A DNA stretch of 64,000 nt, from the NCBI GenBank assembly GCA_024707255.1, contig JANQAC010000002.1, positions 676,001-740,000 of the forward strand, read 5' to 3'. Source of the DNA: Asticcacaulis sp. (GTDB taxonomy: Bacteria > Pseudomonadota > Alphaproteobacteria > Caulobacterales > Caulobacteraceae). Of the stretch, positions 18,051-27,267 are shown piece after piece. Below the pieces are notes generated by a model. The model made no database searches. It saw only the letters and a program-made list of their open reading frames with translations, and was not told where the DNA came from. A program made the position numbers and the translations under genes. Each line of letters starts with the position of its first letter. Position 1 is the first letter of the stretch.

Positions 18051-19067
18051 ATGCGGCGCGCCACGCTGAACGACGTTGCAAAGGAAGCGGACGTGTCGAT
18101 CGCCTCGGCGTCACGCGCCATCAACGGCCTCGACAATGTCGCCGAGGGGGTGCGCACGCGCGTGCTCGAAGCCGCCGCCAAGCTCAAATATATCCCGCAT
18201 GGCGGCGCGCGCTCTTTGGCTTTGGCGAAGACGAACACCATCGGCCTGCTGCTGCCGGATATCTATGGCGAGTTCTTCTCTGAAATCATCCGTGGCGTCG
18301 ATGTCGCGGCGCGCGCCAAGGGGCTGCACCTGCTGGTTTCGGGCTCTCACGGCGACGTCAAGGAAGCCGTGGCGGCCATCCTGGCCATGTCCGGCCGGGT
18401 CGATGGCCTGCTGGTGATGTCGCCCTTCGTCGATTCGCAGGATCTGGGCGCCGTTCTGCCGGTCAGCCTGCCGCTGGTGACCATCGCCAGCCGCATCGGG
18501 CAGTCGGGTTACGGCGCCATTACGGTCGATAACCATGCCGGCGGCAAGCTGGCGGTCGAGCATCTGGTGGCGCAAGGCTGCACGCGTCTGGCCCATATCA
18601 GCGGGCCGGAAAGCAATTTCGAAGCGCAGGAACGCAGGCGCGGCTTCGAGGCGGCGGTGGCGGCCGGTTCAAAGGTCACGTCTGTCACCATTCACGAAGG
18701 TGATTTCACCGAGGAGAGCGGCTTCCGCTGCGTGAAGGATATTCTGGCCGCGGCCGATGCCGGCGCACCCCTGCCGGACGGCATCTTCGTCGGCAACGAC
18801 ATGATGGCGGTGGGCGCCCTGTTCGCGCTCAAGGAAGGCGGCCTGTCGGTGCCGGACGATATCGCCCTGGTCGGCTTCGATGATGTGCCGATCGCGCGCT
18901 TCGCCCAGCCGGCGCTTAGCACCCTGCGGGTCGGCGTCTACGAACTGGGCCGGCGCGGCCTGGAACTGCTGGCCGATGCGCTGGCGAACCCTGACGCCGA
19001 ACCGGCGGAGGGCATAGTGATTTCACCGGAACTGGTCATTCGGGAAAGCAGCAAACGAACAGGCTGA
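18051..19067 (+). CDS. LacI-family transcriptional repressor
   Basis: This 338-residue regulator has an N-terminal helix-turn-helix (ATLNDVAKEADVSIASASRA) and hinge followed by a periplasmic-binding-protein-like sugar sensor with the usual landmarks TNTIGLLLPD and IALVGFDDVP. The ATG at 18051 follows AGGAGAG; a frame extending back to 17886 crosses the operators and is rejected. The two operators upstream and the third at 8595 suggest that it represses itself and the GH144-like/ABC/GH3/halogenase operon, and perhaps GH1. The inducer is probably an oligosaccharide of the imported glucan (inference). Confidence 0.93.
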   Translation: MRRATLNDVAKEADVSIASASRAINGLDNVAEGVRTRVLEAAAKLKYIPHGGARSLALAKTNTIGLLLPDIYGEFFSEIIRGVDVAARAKGLHLLVSGSHGDVKEAVAAILAMSGRVDGLLVMSPFVDSQDLGAVLPVSLPLVTIASRIGQSGYGAITVDNHAGGKLAVEHLVAQGCTRLAHISGPESNFEAQERRRGFEAAVAAGSKVTSVTIHEGDFTEESGFRCVKDILAAADAGAPLPDGIFVGNDMMAVGALFALKEGGLSVPDDIALVGFDDVPIARFAQPALSTLRVGVYELGRRGLELLADALANPDAEPAEGIVISPELVIRESSKRTG

Positions 19068-19153
19068 CCACCACACACGGGCCGCACCTCAAGTCAAAGA
19101 CGGGGTTTCGGCCGGCACCAAGCACGACACACATATCTGTGGGAGGAACGATA

Positions 19154-22060
19154 ATGAAACATACAACCAAATTCCGGCTGGTTCTGGGGGCGTCGATTTT
19201 CGCGCTCACCGCCACGCTCGGTGGCGCCGCCCTGGCGGCGGATTTTTCCACGGTGCAGGGGCATGTGGCGTCGGCCCAGGCAGGCGATACTGTCACCGCC
19301 ACCGACACCAATACCGGCGCCGTCACCACCGGCACTGTGCGCACTGACGGCACCTATGTTATCGTGGGCCTGCGTCCCGGTAATTACAAGATCGCAGTCG
19401 GTTCCACCGTTCAGGAAGTGACCCTGGCAGTCGGTGAAACCACCACGCTCGATCTCGACGCCGCCGCGGCCGCCGAACCGACCGCGACCATCACCGTCGT
19501 CGGCCGTCGCCGCAAGGAAGTCCGCACCTCGGAAGTGGCGACCAGCGTCTCGCAGACCCAAATCAACAGCCTGCCGCAGAACGGCCGCAACTTCCTGAAC
19601 TTCGCCGCCCTGGCTCCTGGTGTGGCGGTGACGCCCGACGCCGAGAACAAGCAGTTCCGCGCCGGCGCCACCTCGGCCAACCAGGTCAACGTCTTCATCG
19701 ATGGCCAGAGCCAGAAGAACCAGGTGCTGCAGGGCGGTACGATGGGGCAGGATTCCTCACGCGGCAATCCGTTCCCGCAACTGGCCATCCAGGAATTCAA
19801 GGTCTCTACCCAGAACTTCAAGGCCGAATACGAGCAGGCGGGCACGGCCATCATCTCGGCCGTCACCAAGACCGGCGGCAACGAGTTCCACGGCAGCGCC
19901 TTTGCGACCTATCAGTCCAAGGATATGATCGGTCAGCCCTACTTCCAGCGCAGCCAGCCCAAGGGTGACTATCAGAACACCGAATACGGCGTCGATCTCG
20001 GCGGGCCGATCATCAAGGATGTGCTGCATTTCTACGCGGCCTATGAACATCGCAAGGACCAGCGTCCGACGGACGCCGTTGACATCACCTTACCAGGCTT
20101 TGAATCCGAAAACGGTGTCTACGCGAAGGATTTCCAGGAAGATCTCTACTTTGGCAAGCTGACCTGGACGCCGAATGAGATGAACACGATCGACGTCTCC
20201 TTCCAGGACCGCGAAGAAGACGATGTGCGTGGCTTCGATCGGACCACGGCCTATACACAGGGCAATACGCTCGACCAGTATGTCCGTCAGGGACTGATTT
20301 CGTGGAAGTATCGTGAGGAAAATATCCTCAATGAAATGACGCTGGAATACCAGACCTATCACTGGCTCCAGACGCCGCTGACCGATGCGCCGGGCCAGAC
20401 CATTATCAACAGCCCGACGGATTTCGGCGTACTGGCAAGGGTTGGCGGCGCTACCTATGCCCAGGAAAAGGGCCAGGACAACACCACCTTCCGTGATACC
20501 ATGACCTTCACGGGTCTGGACTGGCACGGCCAGCATGTCATCAAGGCGGGCGTCAAACTGGCGCTTTATGAATATATCGCCACGGAGGCCGATCACTTCA
20601 ATCCGGAATTCTTCTATCCGGCCAGCAGCTATACCTATGGCGCATCGAACAATGTGCCGGTGCGTGTCGTTATCGCTGACGGCAATCCGGTCGTCACGGG
20701 CAAAAACAACCAGTGGGGCCTGTTCATTCAGGATGACTGGACGGTTGATGATCACCTGACGCTGAATCTCGGCGTGCGCTGGGATTATGAAACCAACATG
20801 CTGAACGACAAGTTCGTTACCGATCCGGGCGTTGCGGCGGCTCTGCGCGGCTGGGCCAATTTCAAGGCGGCCGGTTTCGATCCGGAAGACTATATCAGCG
20901 ACGGCCATAACCGTAAGGCATTTGGTGGCGCCCTGGCGCCGCGTCTTGGCTTCTCCTATGACGTGCATGGCGATCGTGATCTCGTGATCTTCGGCGGTTA
21001 CGGCCGTTATTATGACCGCACCATCTATGATGACGCCCAATTGGAAACGCGCCGCACCCAGATCCATGTGGTGACGCTGAACATCAATCCAGAAGGTACG
21101 GTCGACACCAATCCGAACGACAACAATGTCACATGGAATCCGGCCTATTTCACCGACAAGAATGCTCTGATCGCCGCCGCAAAGGCTACGGGCCAGAAGG
21201 GTGAAATCTTTGCACTGAATAACAATGCCAAGGTGCCCTATTCGGATCAGTTCAACCTGGGTGTCCGCAAGCAGTTCGGTGATATCGCCACCAGTCTGAC
21301 GCTGGCCGATATCGAGAGCAAGGATATCTTTAGCTTTGTTCTGGGTAATCGTAATCCGGATGGCTCCTGGTGCAGCTATGGCCCGCAATATGCCTGCCAG
21401 CCCTGGGGCTATGGTCTGCCGGGCTATGGCAACTTCATTATCTCAACCAATGACCAGCAGGCAAAATATCAGGCCCTCTACCTGACGGTAGACAAGCCCT
21501 ATACCCGCGCTTCGCACTATGGCTACAGCGGCACCCTGACCCTGACCAACGCCAGGGCCACAGGTCACAATGACCGCTTTATCTTCGACTACGCCATGCC
21601 GCATGATTCCGGCTGGCACGATGCCGAGGGCGTCGACAAGTGGCGCTTTGTCGGCACCGGCATTGTCGACGGTCCTTGGGATACGCAATTGTCGGCCTTC
21701 GTCACCCTGGCTTCGGGCGGTCCGTTCGATTACATCGATGCCAGCGGTCCGGCCGTGCGTATCATTCCCGGCGGCGTTTCGCCGAAGGACGATATTGCCT
21801 ACCAGAATGTCGATCTGCGCATATCGAAGGACTTCGACCTGCCGGGCGGCCAGACCATCACGCTGGAAGGCCAGGTCTACAACCTGTTCGATTCGATCAA
21901 TCGCACCTATTCCGGCTGGAATGGCGGCCTGAAATGTTCGCCGACGGACACAGGCTGTATCGACCAGCGTAATGGTCAGCAGGGTCCGACTCGCGCCGGC
22001 GATGACGTGACGGTCGGTTCGGCCCGGTCCTATCAGGTCGGCCTGCGTTACAAGTGGTAA
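19154..22060 (+). CDS. TonB-dependent receptor, Oar-like with carboxypeptidase-regulatory-like N-domain
   Basis: This 968-residue outer-membrane receptor has a signal peptide (cleavage after GAALA, about residue 32), then a small beta-sandwich domain (residues about 33-110, TGTVRTDGTYVIVGLRPGNYKI), a plug (NGRNFLNFAALAPGV, FIDGQSQ) and a 22-stranded barrel ending in an aromatic-terminated strand (VGLRYKW). It should import large glycans using TonB energy. I chose the ATG at 19154 after GGGAGG; an in-frame GTG at 19139 would add five residues. An intrinsic terminator follows and the next gene is a GH3 enzyme, so receptor and enzyme likely share a substrate. Confidence 0.9.
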   Translation: MKHTTKFRLVLGASIFALTATLGGAALAADFSTVQGHVASAQAGDTVTATDTNTGAVTTGTVRTDGTYVIVGLRPGNYKIAVGSTVQEVTLAVGETTTLDLDAAAAAEPTATITVVGRRRKEVRTSEVATSVSQTQINSLPQNGRNFLNFAALAPGVAVTPDAENKQFRAGATSANQVNVFIDGQSQKNQVLQGGTMGQDSSRGNPFPQLAIQEFKVSTQNFKAEYEQAGTAIISAVTKTGGNEFHGSAFATYQSKDMIGQPYFQRSQPKGDYQNTEYGVDLGGPIIKDVLHFYAAYEHRKDQRPTDAVDITLPGFESENGVYAKDFQEDLYFGKLTWTPNEMNTIDVSFQDREEDDVRGFDRTTAYTQGNTLDQYVRQGLISWKYREENILNEMTLEYQTYHWLQTPLTDAPGQTIINSPTDFGVLARVGGATYAQEKGQDNTTFRDTMTFTGLDWHGQHVIKAGVKLALYEYIATEADHFNPEFFYPASSYTYGASNNVPVRVVIADGNPVVTGKNNQWGLFIQDDWTVDDHLTLNLGVRWDYETNMLNDKFVTDPGVAAALRGWANFKAAGFDPEDYISDGHNRKAFGGALAPRLGFSYDVHGDRDLVIFGGYGRYYDRTIYDDAQLETRRTQIHVVTLNINPEGTVDTNPNDNNVTWNPAYFTDKNALIAAAKATGQKGEIFALNNNAKVPYSDQFNLGVRKQFGDIATSLTLADIESKDIFSFVLGNRNPDGSWCSYGPQYACQPWGYGLPGYGNFIISTNDQQAKYQALYLTVDKPYTRASHYGYSGTLTLTNARATGHNDRFIFDYAMPHDSGWHDAEGVDKWRFVGTGIVDGPWDTQLSAFVTLASGGPFDYIDASGPAVRIIPGGVSPKDDIAYQNVDLRISKDFDLPGGQTITLEGQVYNLFDSINRTYSGWNGGLKCSPTDTGCIDQRNGQQGPTRAGDDVTVGSARSYQVGLRYKW

Positions 22061-22089
22061 GCGCTCTCCCTGGTGAATGAGCAAACTGG

Positions 22090-22124
22090 AGAGGGGAGAG
22101 CCTTGGTTTTCCCCTCTTTTTTAT
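22090..22124 (+). terminator. Intrinsic terminator after TonB receptor gene
   Basis: The stem GAGGGGA/TCCCCTC with a loop of about twelve bases is followed by six T residues. It ends about 17 bases before the ATG of the GH3 gene at 22141, leaving little room for a separate promoter. Partial read-through is therefore the likely way the GH3 gene is expressed. Confidence 0.8.
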
Positions 22125-22140
22125 TCTGAAAGCCTGAATC

Positions 22141-24408
22141 ATGTCTCAGCCTCTTTCCCGGCGCGCCTTTTTCAAGGGGGCGGCTTCAACCTTCGCGGTG
22201 ATGGGTGCCGCATCGGCCTATCTGCCGGCGATCGCCGCGCCAAAGGATGCCTTTATCGAAGGGCTGATTGCGAAGATGTCGCTGGAGGAAAAGGCTGGGC
22301 AACTGAGCCTTTATTCAGACTCCGTGCGCACCGAGGCGGCGTTTTTCAACCCGGCCATTGCCAGCCAATCGAAAGACCAGGTGCTGGCCGATATCGCCGC
22401 CGGAAAGATCACCGGCCTGTTCAATGGGCGCGGCGTGGTCCTGAGCCGTGAACTGCAAAAGGTGGCGGTCGAAAAATCGCCCCACGGCATTCCGCTGATC
22501 TTCGCTGCCGACATCATCCACGGCATGACGACCATCTTCCCGATCCCGATGGCCGAAGCCGCCAGTTTCGATCCGGAACTCTCCCGCCGCACCAATCGCG
22601 CGGCGGCGGTGGAGGCCACGGCCAATGCCATTCACTGGACCTTCTCGCCGGCGGTCGATGTGGTGCGTGACCAGCGCTGGGGCCGATCGGCTGAGGCGGC
22701 GGGCGAGGATACCTGGCTCGCCTGCCGGTTCGCCGCCGCCCGCGTGCAGGGCTTTCAGGGACCGGACCTGAAAGCGCAGGATTCGATGCTGGCTTGCCTG
22801 AAACATTTCGCCGCCTATGGCGCGGTTGAAGGCGGGATGGATTATAATACGGTCGAAATTACCGAGCCGACCCTGCGCCAGACGCATCTCCCGTCCTTCA
22901 AGGCGGGTATCGATGCGGGCGCGCTGACGGTGATGAGCGCCTTCAACGATATCGGCGGCGTGCCCTCGACAGGTAATCACAAGCTGCTGACCGATATTCT
23001 GCGCGGTGAGATGGGATTCAAGGGCTTCGTGGTTTCCGACTTTACCTCGGAAGAGGAATTGATCGCCCATGGTTTCGCCGCCGATGGCCGCGATGCAGCG
23101 ATGAAGGCGATTTTGGCAGGCTGCGATATGTCCATGCAAAGCGGCATCTATATGAAATATTTGCCGGACCTTGTGCGCAAGGGCGAGGTGCCTTTGAAGG
23201 TTCTGGACGAGGCCGTGCGCCGGGTACTGCGCATCAAGAAGGCCGTCGGCCTGTTCGATGATCCGTATAAATCGATGGATGCGGTACGCGAACGCAACGA
23301 TATGCGCAAGCCCGAAACCATTGCCCTGGCGCGTGAGGCGGCGCGGCGGGCTTGTGTGCTGCTGAAGAGCGATAATGATATCCTGCCGCTCAAAAAGTCC
23401 GGCCAGAAGGTCGCCCTGATCGGTCCCCTGGCGGCGGACAAGAACCAGCTTAACGGCTATTGGGTGGTCTTCCCGGATACAAAAGACAGTGTCACGGTCG
23501 AGATGGCGATGCGTGGTGTGATCGGCGATAATCTGACCGTAACGCGAGGGAGCGATATTGACGCGCCGATCGAAGGCGGCATAGACGCGGCGGTCAAGGC
23601 AGCGAAAGCGGCGGATGTGGTGGTGTTGTGTATCGGCGAGGGACAGGAAATGTCCGGCGAGGCGCAGTCGCGCACTGAAATCACCGTGCCGGACGCGCAA
23701 ATGGCGCTGACGGAAGCGGTGAAGGCGACAGGCAAGCTGGTGGTGGTTTTGCTCAGCCACGGCCGCGCCATCGCCCTGGAAGGCGCGGTGAAGGACGCCG
23801 ATGCCATCCTCTGCACCTGGTTCCTGGGTTCGGAAGCCGGCAATGGCATCGCTGATTTGCTCTTCGGGGATTACAGCCCGTCCGGCCGTCTGCCGTGCAG
23901 TTTCCCGCTGAAATCCGGGCAGGAGCCCTTCTATTACAACCATCGCACCACCGGCCGGCCGCAAATTGGCGATGACGCCAGTTACCGCGCCCGCTGGCGG
24001 GACGCGCCTTTCGCGCCGCTCTATCCGTTCGGCCACGGACTGGGCTACAGCAAGGTCACCTATGGCGTTACGCGACTGAGCGCGGAGACTTTGCCGTGGT
24101 CCGGCAAGGTGACGGCCTCGGTTGAGGTGCGCAATACCGGCGGCCGTCCGGTCCATGAGGTGGCGCAGCTCTATATCCACGATCGCGTGGCCTCGATTAC
24201 CCAGCCGGTGCGCTCGCTGAAGGGCATTCGGCACCTTGATCTAAAAGCCGGTGAGACGCAGACCGTCCGTTTTGAACTCTCCCGCGCCGATCTCGCCTTT
24301 GTCGGGCTGGACCTGAAATGGCAGGCCGAACCCGGTGACTTCGATATCTGGATCGCGCCGTCTTCCGGCACCGGCACGCCAGCCAAACTGACGCTGCAAA
24401 AGGGATAA
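22141..24408 (+). CDS. GH3 beta-glucosidase, second copy, Tat-exported
   Basis: This 755-residue GH3 enzyme has the same layout as the one at 13841: Tat signal (SRRAFFKG), TIM barrel, sandwich and fibronectin-like C-terminal domain. The nucleophile is Asp300 in VVSDFTSEEEL. Long stretches match the paralogue, for example the YMKYLPDLVR region and YNHRxTGRPQI, so the two probably arose by duplication. The ATG has only a weak ribosome site. It lies directly behind a terminator following the TonB receptor. Periplasmic cleavage of beta-linked gluco-oligosaccharides is likely, and differing linkage specificity could justify two copies. Confidence 0.92.
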   Translation: MSQPLSRRAFFKGAASTFAVMGAASAYLPAIAAPKDAFIEGLIAKMSLEEKAGQLSLYSDSVRTEAAFFNPAIASQSKDQVLADIAAGKITGLFNGRGVVLSRELQKVAVEKSPHGIPLIFAADIIHGMTTIFPIPMAEAASFDPELSRRTNRAAAVEATANAIHWTFSPAVDVVRDQRWGRSAEAAGEDTWLACRFAAARVQGFQGPDLKAQDSMLACLKHFAAYGAVEGGMDYNTVEITEPTLRQTHLPSFKAGIDAGALTVMSAFNDIGGVPSTGNHKLLTDILRGEMGFKGFVVSDFTSEEELIAHGFAADGRDAAMKAILAGCDMSMQSGIYMKYLPDLVRKGEVPLKVLDEAVRRVLRIKKAVGLFDDPYKSMDAVRERNDMRKPETIALAREAARRACVLLKSDNDILPLKKSGQKVALIGPLAADKNQLNGYWVVFPDTKDSVTVEMAMRGVIGDNLTVTRGSDIDAPIEGGIDAAVKAAKAADVVVLCIGEGQEMSGEAQSRTEITVPDAQMALTEAVKATGKLVVVLLSHGRAIALEGAVKDADAILCTWFLGSEAGNGIADLLFGDYSPSGRLPCSFPLKSGQEPFYYNHRTTGRPQIGDDASYRARWRDAPFAPLYPFGHGLGYSKVTYGVTRLSAETLPWSGKVTASVEVRNTGGRPVHEVAQLYIHDRVASITQPVRSLKGIRHLDLKAGETQTVRFELSRADLAFVGLDLKWQAEPGDFDIWIAPSSGTGTPAKLTLQKG

Positions 24409-24411
24409 ATC

Positions 24412-24540
24412 TTCGCCCGCCCCGTTTACGGGGAGGGGGACCATCGCTTGCGATGGTGGGAGGGGCAAAGACCGGTGGAATTGCCCCTTCCGTCACGGCG
24501 CAAGCGCCGCGCCATCTTTCCCGTAAACGGGGCAGGCGAA
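24412..24540. repeat. Palindromic intergenic repeat element (129 bp)
   Basis: Long imperfect inverted arms (about 22 bases, outer ends TTCGCC...GGCGAA, each containing CCCGTTTACGGG or its complement) enclose two small hairpins, CCATCGCTTGCGATGG (24441-24456) and CGGCGCAAGCGCCG (24496-24509). This is the form of dispersed palindromic repeats common between alphaproteobacterial genes. It separates GH3 from GH43 and may end or stabilise transcripts. Confidence 0.75.
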
Positions 24541-24555
24541 ATTGATGAGGATCGG

Positions 24556-26406
24556 ATGATGAAATTTGCGATATTGCTCACCGCTTCACTCCTCGCCTTG
24601 GCCGCGTCTGCTCACGCCGAGCAGACCACCTATGCCAATCCGCTCGATATCGATTACCGCTATAATTTCGAGCAGCAGAACGAGGGCATTTCCTACCGCA
24701 CGGGCGCCGATCCGGCGGTGGTGCTGCATCAGGGCGCTTACTACCTCTTCCAGACCCTGGCCGATGGCTACTGGCGCTCGGAAGACCTGATCCACTGGAC
24801 CTTTATCACGCCGAGCCGCTGGCCGTTCGAGAGCATCGTGGCGCCGGCGCTCGTTTCCGACGGCAAGACGCTCTACATCATGCAGTCGCATACTCGCCAG
24901 ACGGCCCTGTTGAAAAGCGACGATCCGGCGTCGGGCAAGCTCGATTTCTGGGTGCGACGCACCCCGCCGGTGCCGACCGCGGTGGGGGAAGGGACGGACG
25001 ACAGCCATCTGGGGCCGGACCAGGTCCAGCCCAGTCCGTGGGATCCCGGCCTGTTCATCGATGATGACGGCAAATGGTACATGTACTGGGGCTCTTCGAA
25101 TATCTACCCTATCTACGGCATCGAAATGACGCCGGAACCCTTTGCCTATAAAGGCAAGCCAAACCGCTTCATCTATTTGCAACCTGAAAAACACGGCTGG
25201 GAGCGCTTTGGTCAGGATCATTCCGGCAAGCTGCCCAATGGCACGCCAATCAAGCCCTTCACCGAAGGGGCGTGGATGACCAAGGTGAACGGCAAATACT
25301 ACCTGCAATACGGCGCGCCGGGCACGGAATATAATGTCTATGCCAACGGCACCTATGTCAGTGACAAGCCTTTGGGGCCATTCACCTATGCCGACTACAA
25401 TCCCGTGGCCTATAAGCCTGGCGGCTTTGTCAACGGCGCGGGGCATGGCTCGACCTTCCAGGACAAATATGGCAATTACTGGAACACCGGTACGCTCTGG
25501 CTGGGCTATAACTGGACGTTTGAGCGCCGTATCGACATGCTGCCGGCGAAATTCTACGCCGACGGCCAGATGGCGGTGTCGGCGCGCTTTGGCGACTTCC
25601 CGCACTATGTGCCGACATCCAAGATCGATGATCCGGAAAAACTGTTCACCGGCTGGATGCTGTTGTCCTATCGCAAGCCGGTCAGCGTCTCCTCGCAACA
25701 CGCGCCGGTGGAAGGCCAGAATTTCGAGCCGAAAAACGCCACGGATGAAAACCCGCGCAGCTTCTGGCTGGCGGCGGATAACCAGCCCGGCCAGACCCTG
25801 ACCGTCGATCTCGGCGCGGAAAAGACGGTGCGCGCCATTCAGGTCAATTATGCCGACTACAAGTCCGGTCTCTATGCCGATGGCCCGGATATCTATACCG
25901 AATTTACGCTGGAAGCTTCGTCCGATGGCCAGTCTTGGACGAAGGTGGCGGAAACCGAAGCCCCCCGCCGGGATCGGCCCAATGCCTATTTCGAACTGCC
26001 GCAGCCGATGAAGGCGCGCTATATTCGCTATGTCCACGGCCATATCGGCGCGCCGAACCTGGCCATTGCTGATCTGCGCATCTTCGGTACTGCCGATGGC
26101 AAGGCGCCGGCCAAGCCCTTGGGCGTGACGGCAAAGCGTGACAACGACCCGCGCAATGCCCATATCAGTTGGAATGCCGTACCTGGCGCGGTCGGCTATA
26201 ATGTCCGCTGGGGTATCCGGCCAGATCGCCTGACCCTGACCTATCAACTTTTCGCCGAGGATGACGACAATCAATTCGGCGGCCGCCAGCATGGCCATGC
26301 ACTCGACCTGCGCGCGCTCAATGTCGGCGTCGGCTATTATGTGGCGGTCGAGGCCTTCAACGAAACCGGCGTCTCGAAACTCAGCAAGGTCTTGAAACTA
26401 CCCTAA
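24556..26406 (+). CDS. GH43-family glycosidase with discoidin-like and fibronectin III domains
   Basis: This 616-residue exported protein has a Sec signal (cleavage after ASAHA, about residue 21). The five-bladed propeller of family 43 carries the three expected acids: Asp in RTGADPAVV, Asp in WDPGLFID and Glu in FTEGAWMT. After about residue 375 comes an F5/8-type C carbohydrate-binding domain (NATDENPRSFWLA, TVDLGAEKTVRAIQVNY) and then a fibronectin III domain. It probably trims arabinose, xylose or galactose side chains. I chose the ATG at 24556 (GAGG upstream); the longer frame reads through the palindromic repeat. It overlaps the convergent DUF6445-like gene by four bases. Confidence 0.88.
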   Translation: MMKFAILLTASLLALAASAHAEQTTYANPLDIDYRYNFEQQNEGISYRTGADPAVVLHQGAYYLFQTLADGYWRSEDLIHWTFITPSRWPFESIVAPALVSDGKTLYIMQSHTRQTALLKSDDPASGKLDFWVRRTPPVPTAVGEGTDDSHLGPDQVQPSPWDPGLFIDDDGKWYMYWGSSNIYPIYGIEMTPEPFAYKGKPNRFIYLQPEKHGWERFGQDHSGKLPNGTPIKPFTEGAWMTKVNGKYYLQYGAPGTEYNVYANGTYVSDKPLGPFTYADYNPVAYKPGGFVNGAGHGSTFQDKYGNYWNTGTLWLGYNWTFERRIDMLPAKFYADGQMAVSARFGDFPHYVPTSKIDDPEKLFTGWMLLSYRKPVSVSSQHAPVEGQNFEPKNATDENPRSFWLAADNQPGQTLTVDLGAEKTVRAIQVNYADYKSGLYADGPDIYTEFTLEASSDGQSWTKVAETEAPRRDRPNAYFELPQPMKARYIRYVHGHIGAPNLAIADLRIFGTADGKAPAKPLGVTAKRDNDPRNAHISWNAVPGAVGYNVRWGIRPDRLTLTYQLFAEDDDNQFGGRQHGHALDLRALNVGVGYYVAVEAFNETGVSKLSKVLKLP

Positions 26407-27077
26407 TAACCCCGCACAAACAGATTGGCGGTCAGGCGGCCGGTCAGCGGATCGTCGCTCAGCGGCATATCGGGCGGAATGAGGCCGGAGTGCAGCAGGC
26501 AACCCTCGTAGATGACCAGGCGGTCCGGTTTGGCTTCAACCCGGCCGATTTCCTCGAACCACGGGTTTGATCCGCTGATATACCCCTTTGCGTCCGTATT
26601 TTCGGCTTCCGCGGCGGCGACATAGAGAGCGAAAGTCTCCACTGTCACGCGCTCAATGCCGGTTGAGCGCTGACGGAAAAAAGCCGTGCCGGTGCCGGTT
26701 GTGTCGCTGAGATAATGCAGGATCGCCAGGTATTTCGGCTCGACCGTGTCGATATGCGGTGCGCGCTGGCGCGGTGCGAGTGTTTCCGGCGGTTGGGTCA
26801 CCATCGAAAAGCTGCCCTCTACCCAGTCGAAACGATCGATATCGAAGGCGCCCCCGATATAGGGAGAGGCTTCGACCAGCAGCCTTTGCATATAGTCATG
26901 CGCCGGCAGATCCGTTTTGGTGATCATCCGGCGCAGACCGGGGTAATATTGCGATTGCGCCGGGAAGGGGGGCAGAGCGGCGGCCATGCGGCAAATCTGG
27001 TTATAAGTACCGGTAAAGTCATCAATGACGACAACGCGGCTTTGGCTGTTTCCCAAGGTCAGCAGCTCAGGCTTCAT
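26403..27077 (-). CDS. DUF6445-like protein, possible 2-oxoglutarate/Fe(II) oxygenase fold
   Basis: This 224-residue cytoplasmic protein resembles the DUF6445 family that travels with tryptophan-halogenase-like genes and TonB receptors. An HID motif (residues about 108-110, in APHIDTVEP), a later histidine (LLHSG) and a C-terminal arginine (GRLTANLF) could form the iron and co-substrate site of a prolyl-hydroxylase-like oxygenase. Function is unproven. It is divergent from the TonB receptor at 27268 with a 190-bp gap, and convergent with GH43. Start at 27077 follows a GGAGAG site. Confidence 0.6.
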   Translation of the reverse strand: MKPELLTLGNSQSRVVVIDDFTGTYNQICRMAAALPPFPAQSQYYPGLRRMITKTDLPAHDYMQRLLVEASPYIGGAFDIDRFDWVEGSFSMVTQPPETLAPRQRAPHIDTVEPKYLAILHYLSDTTGTGTAFFRQRSTGIERVTVETFALYVAAAEAENTDAKGYISGSNPWFEEIGRVEAKPDRLVIYEGCLLHSGLIPPDMPLSDDPLTGRLTANLFVRGY

Positions 27078-27267
27078 TTTTTTCTCTCCTGTTTAAATGT
27101 AACCTGAAAAGCACATTATTTTATACAGCAAATTCAATATCTTGTGAGGTGTCATTTAATCGTTTCGTTCCTGACAAGATTGCGTCTTCAAACCTTGGAA
27201 AAACTGTCACCGAGCGACGTTAGGGCGCTTTCTCAGAGGGTCATTAAGGCCCTGCTGGGGATATATC

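Noticed and set aside
20090..21388. 432-codon minus-strand frame within the TonB receptor
   Set aside because: It is antisense to a receptor with full domain order; no ribosome site or known domain.
22315..24234. 639-codon minus-strand frame within GH3
   Set aside because: It is a shadow of a well-supported GH3 gene.
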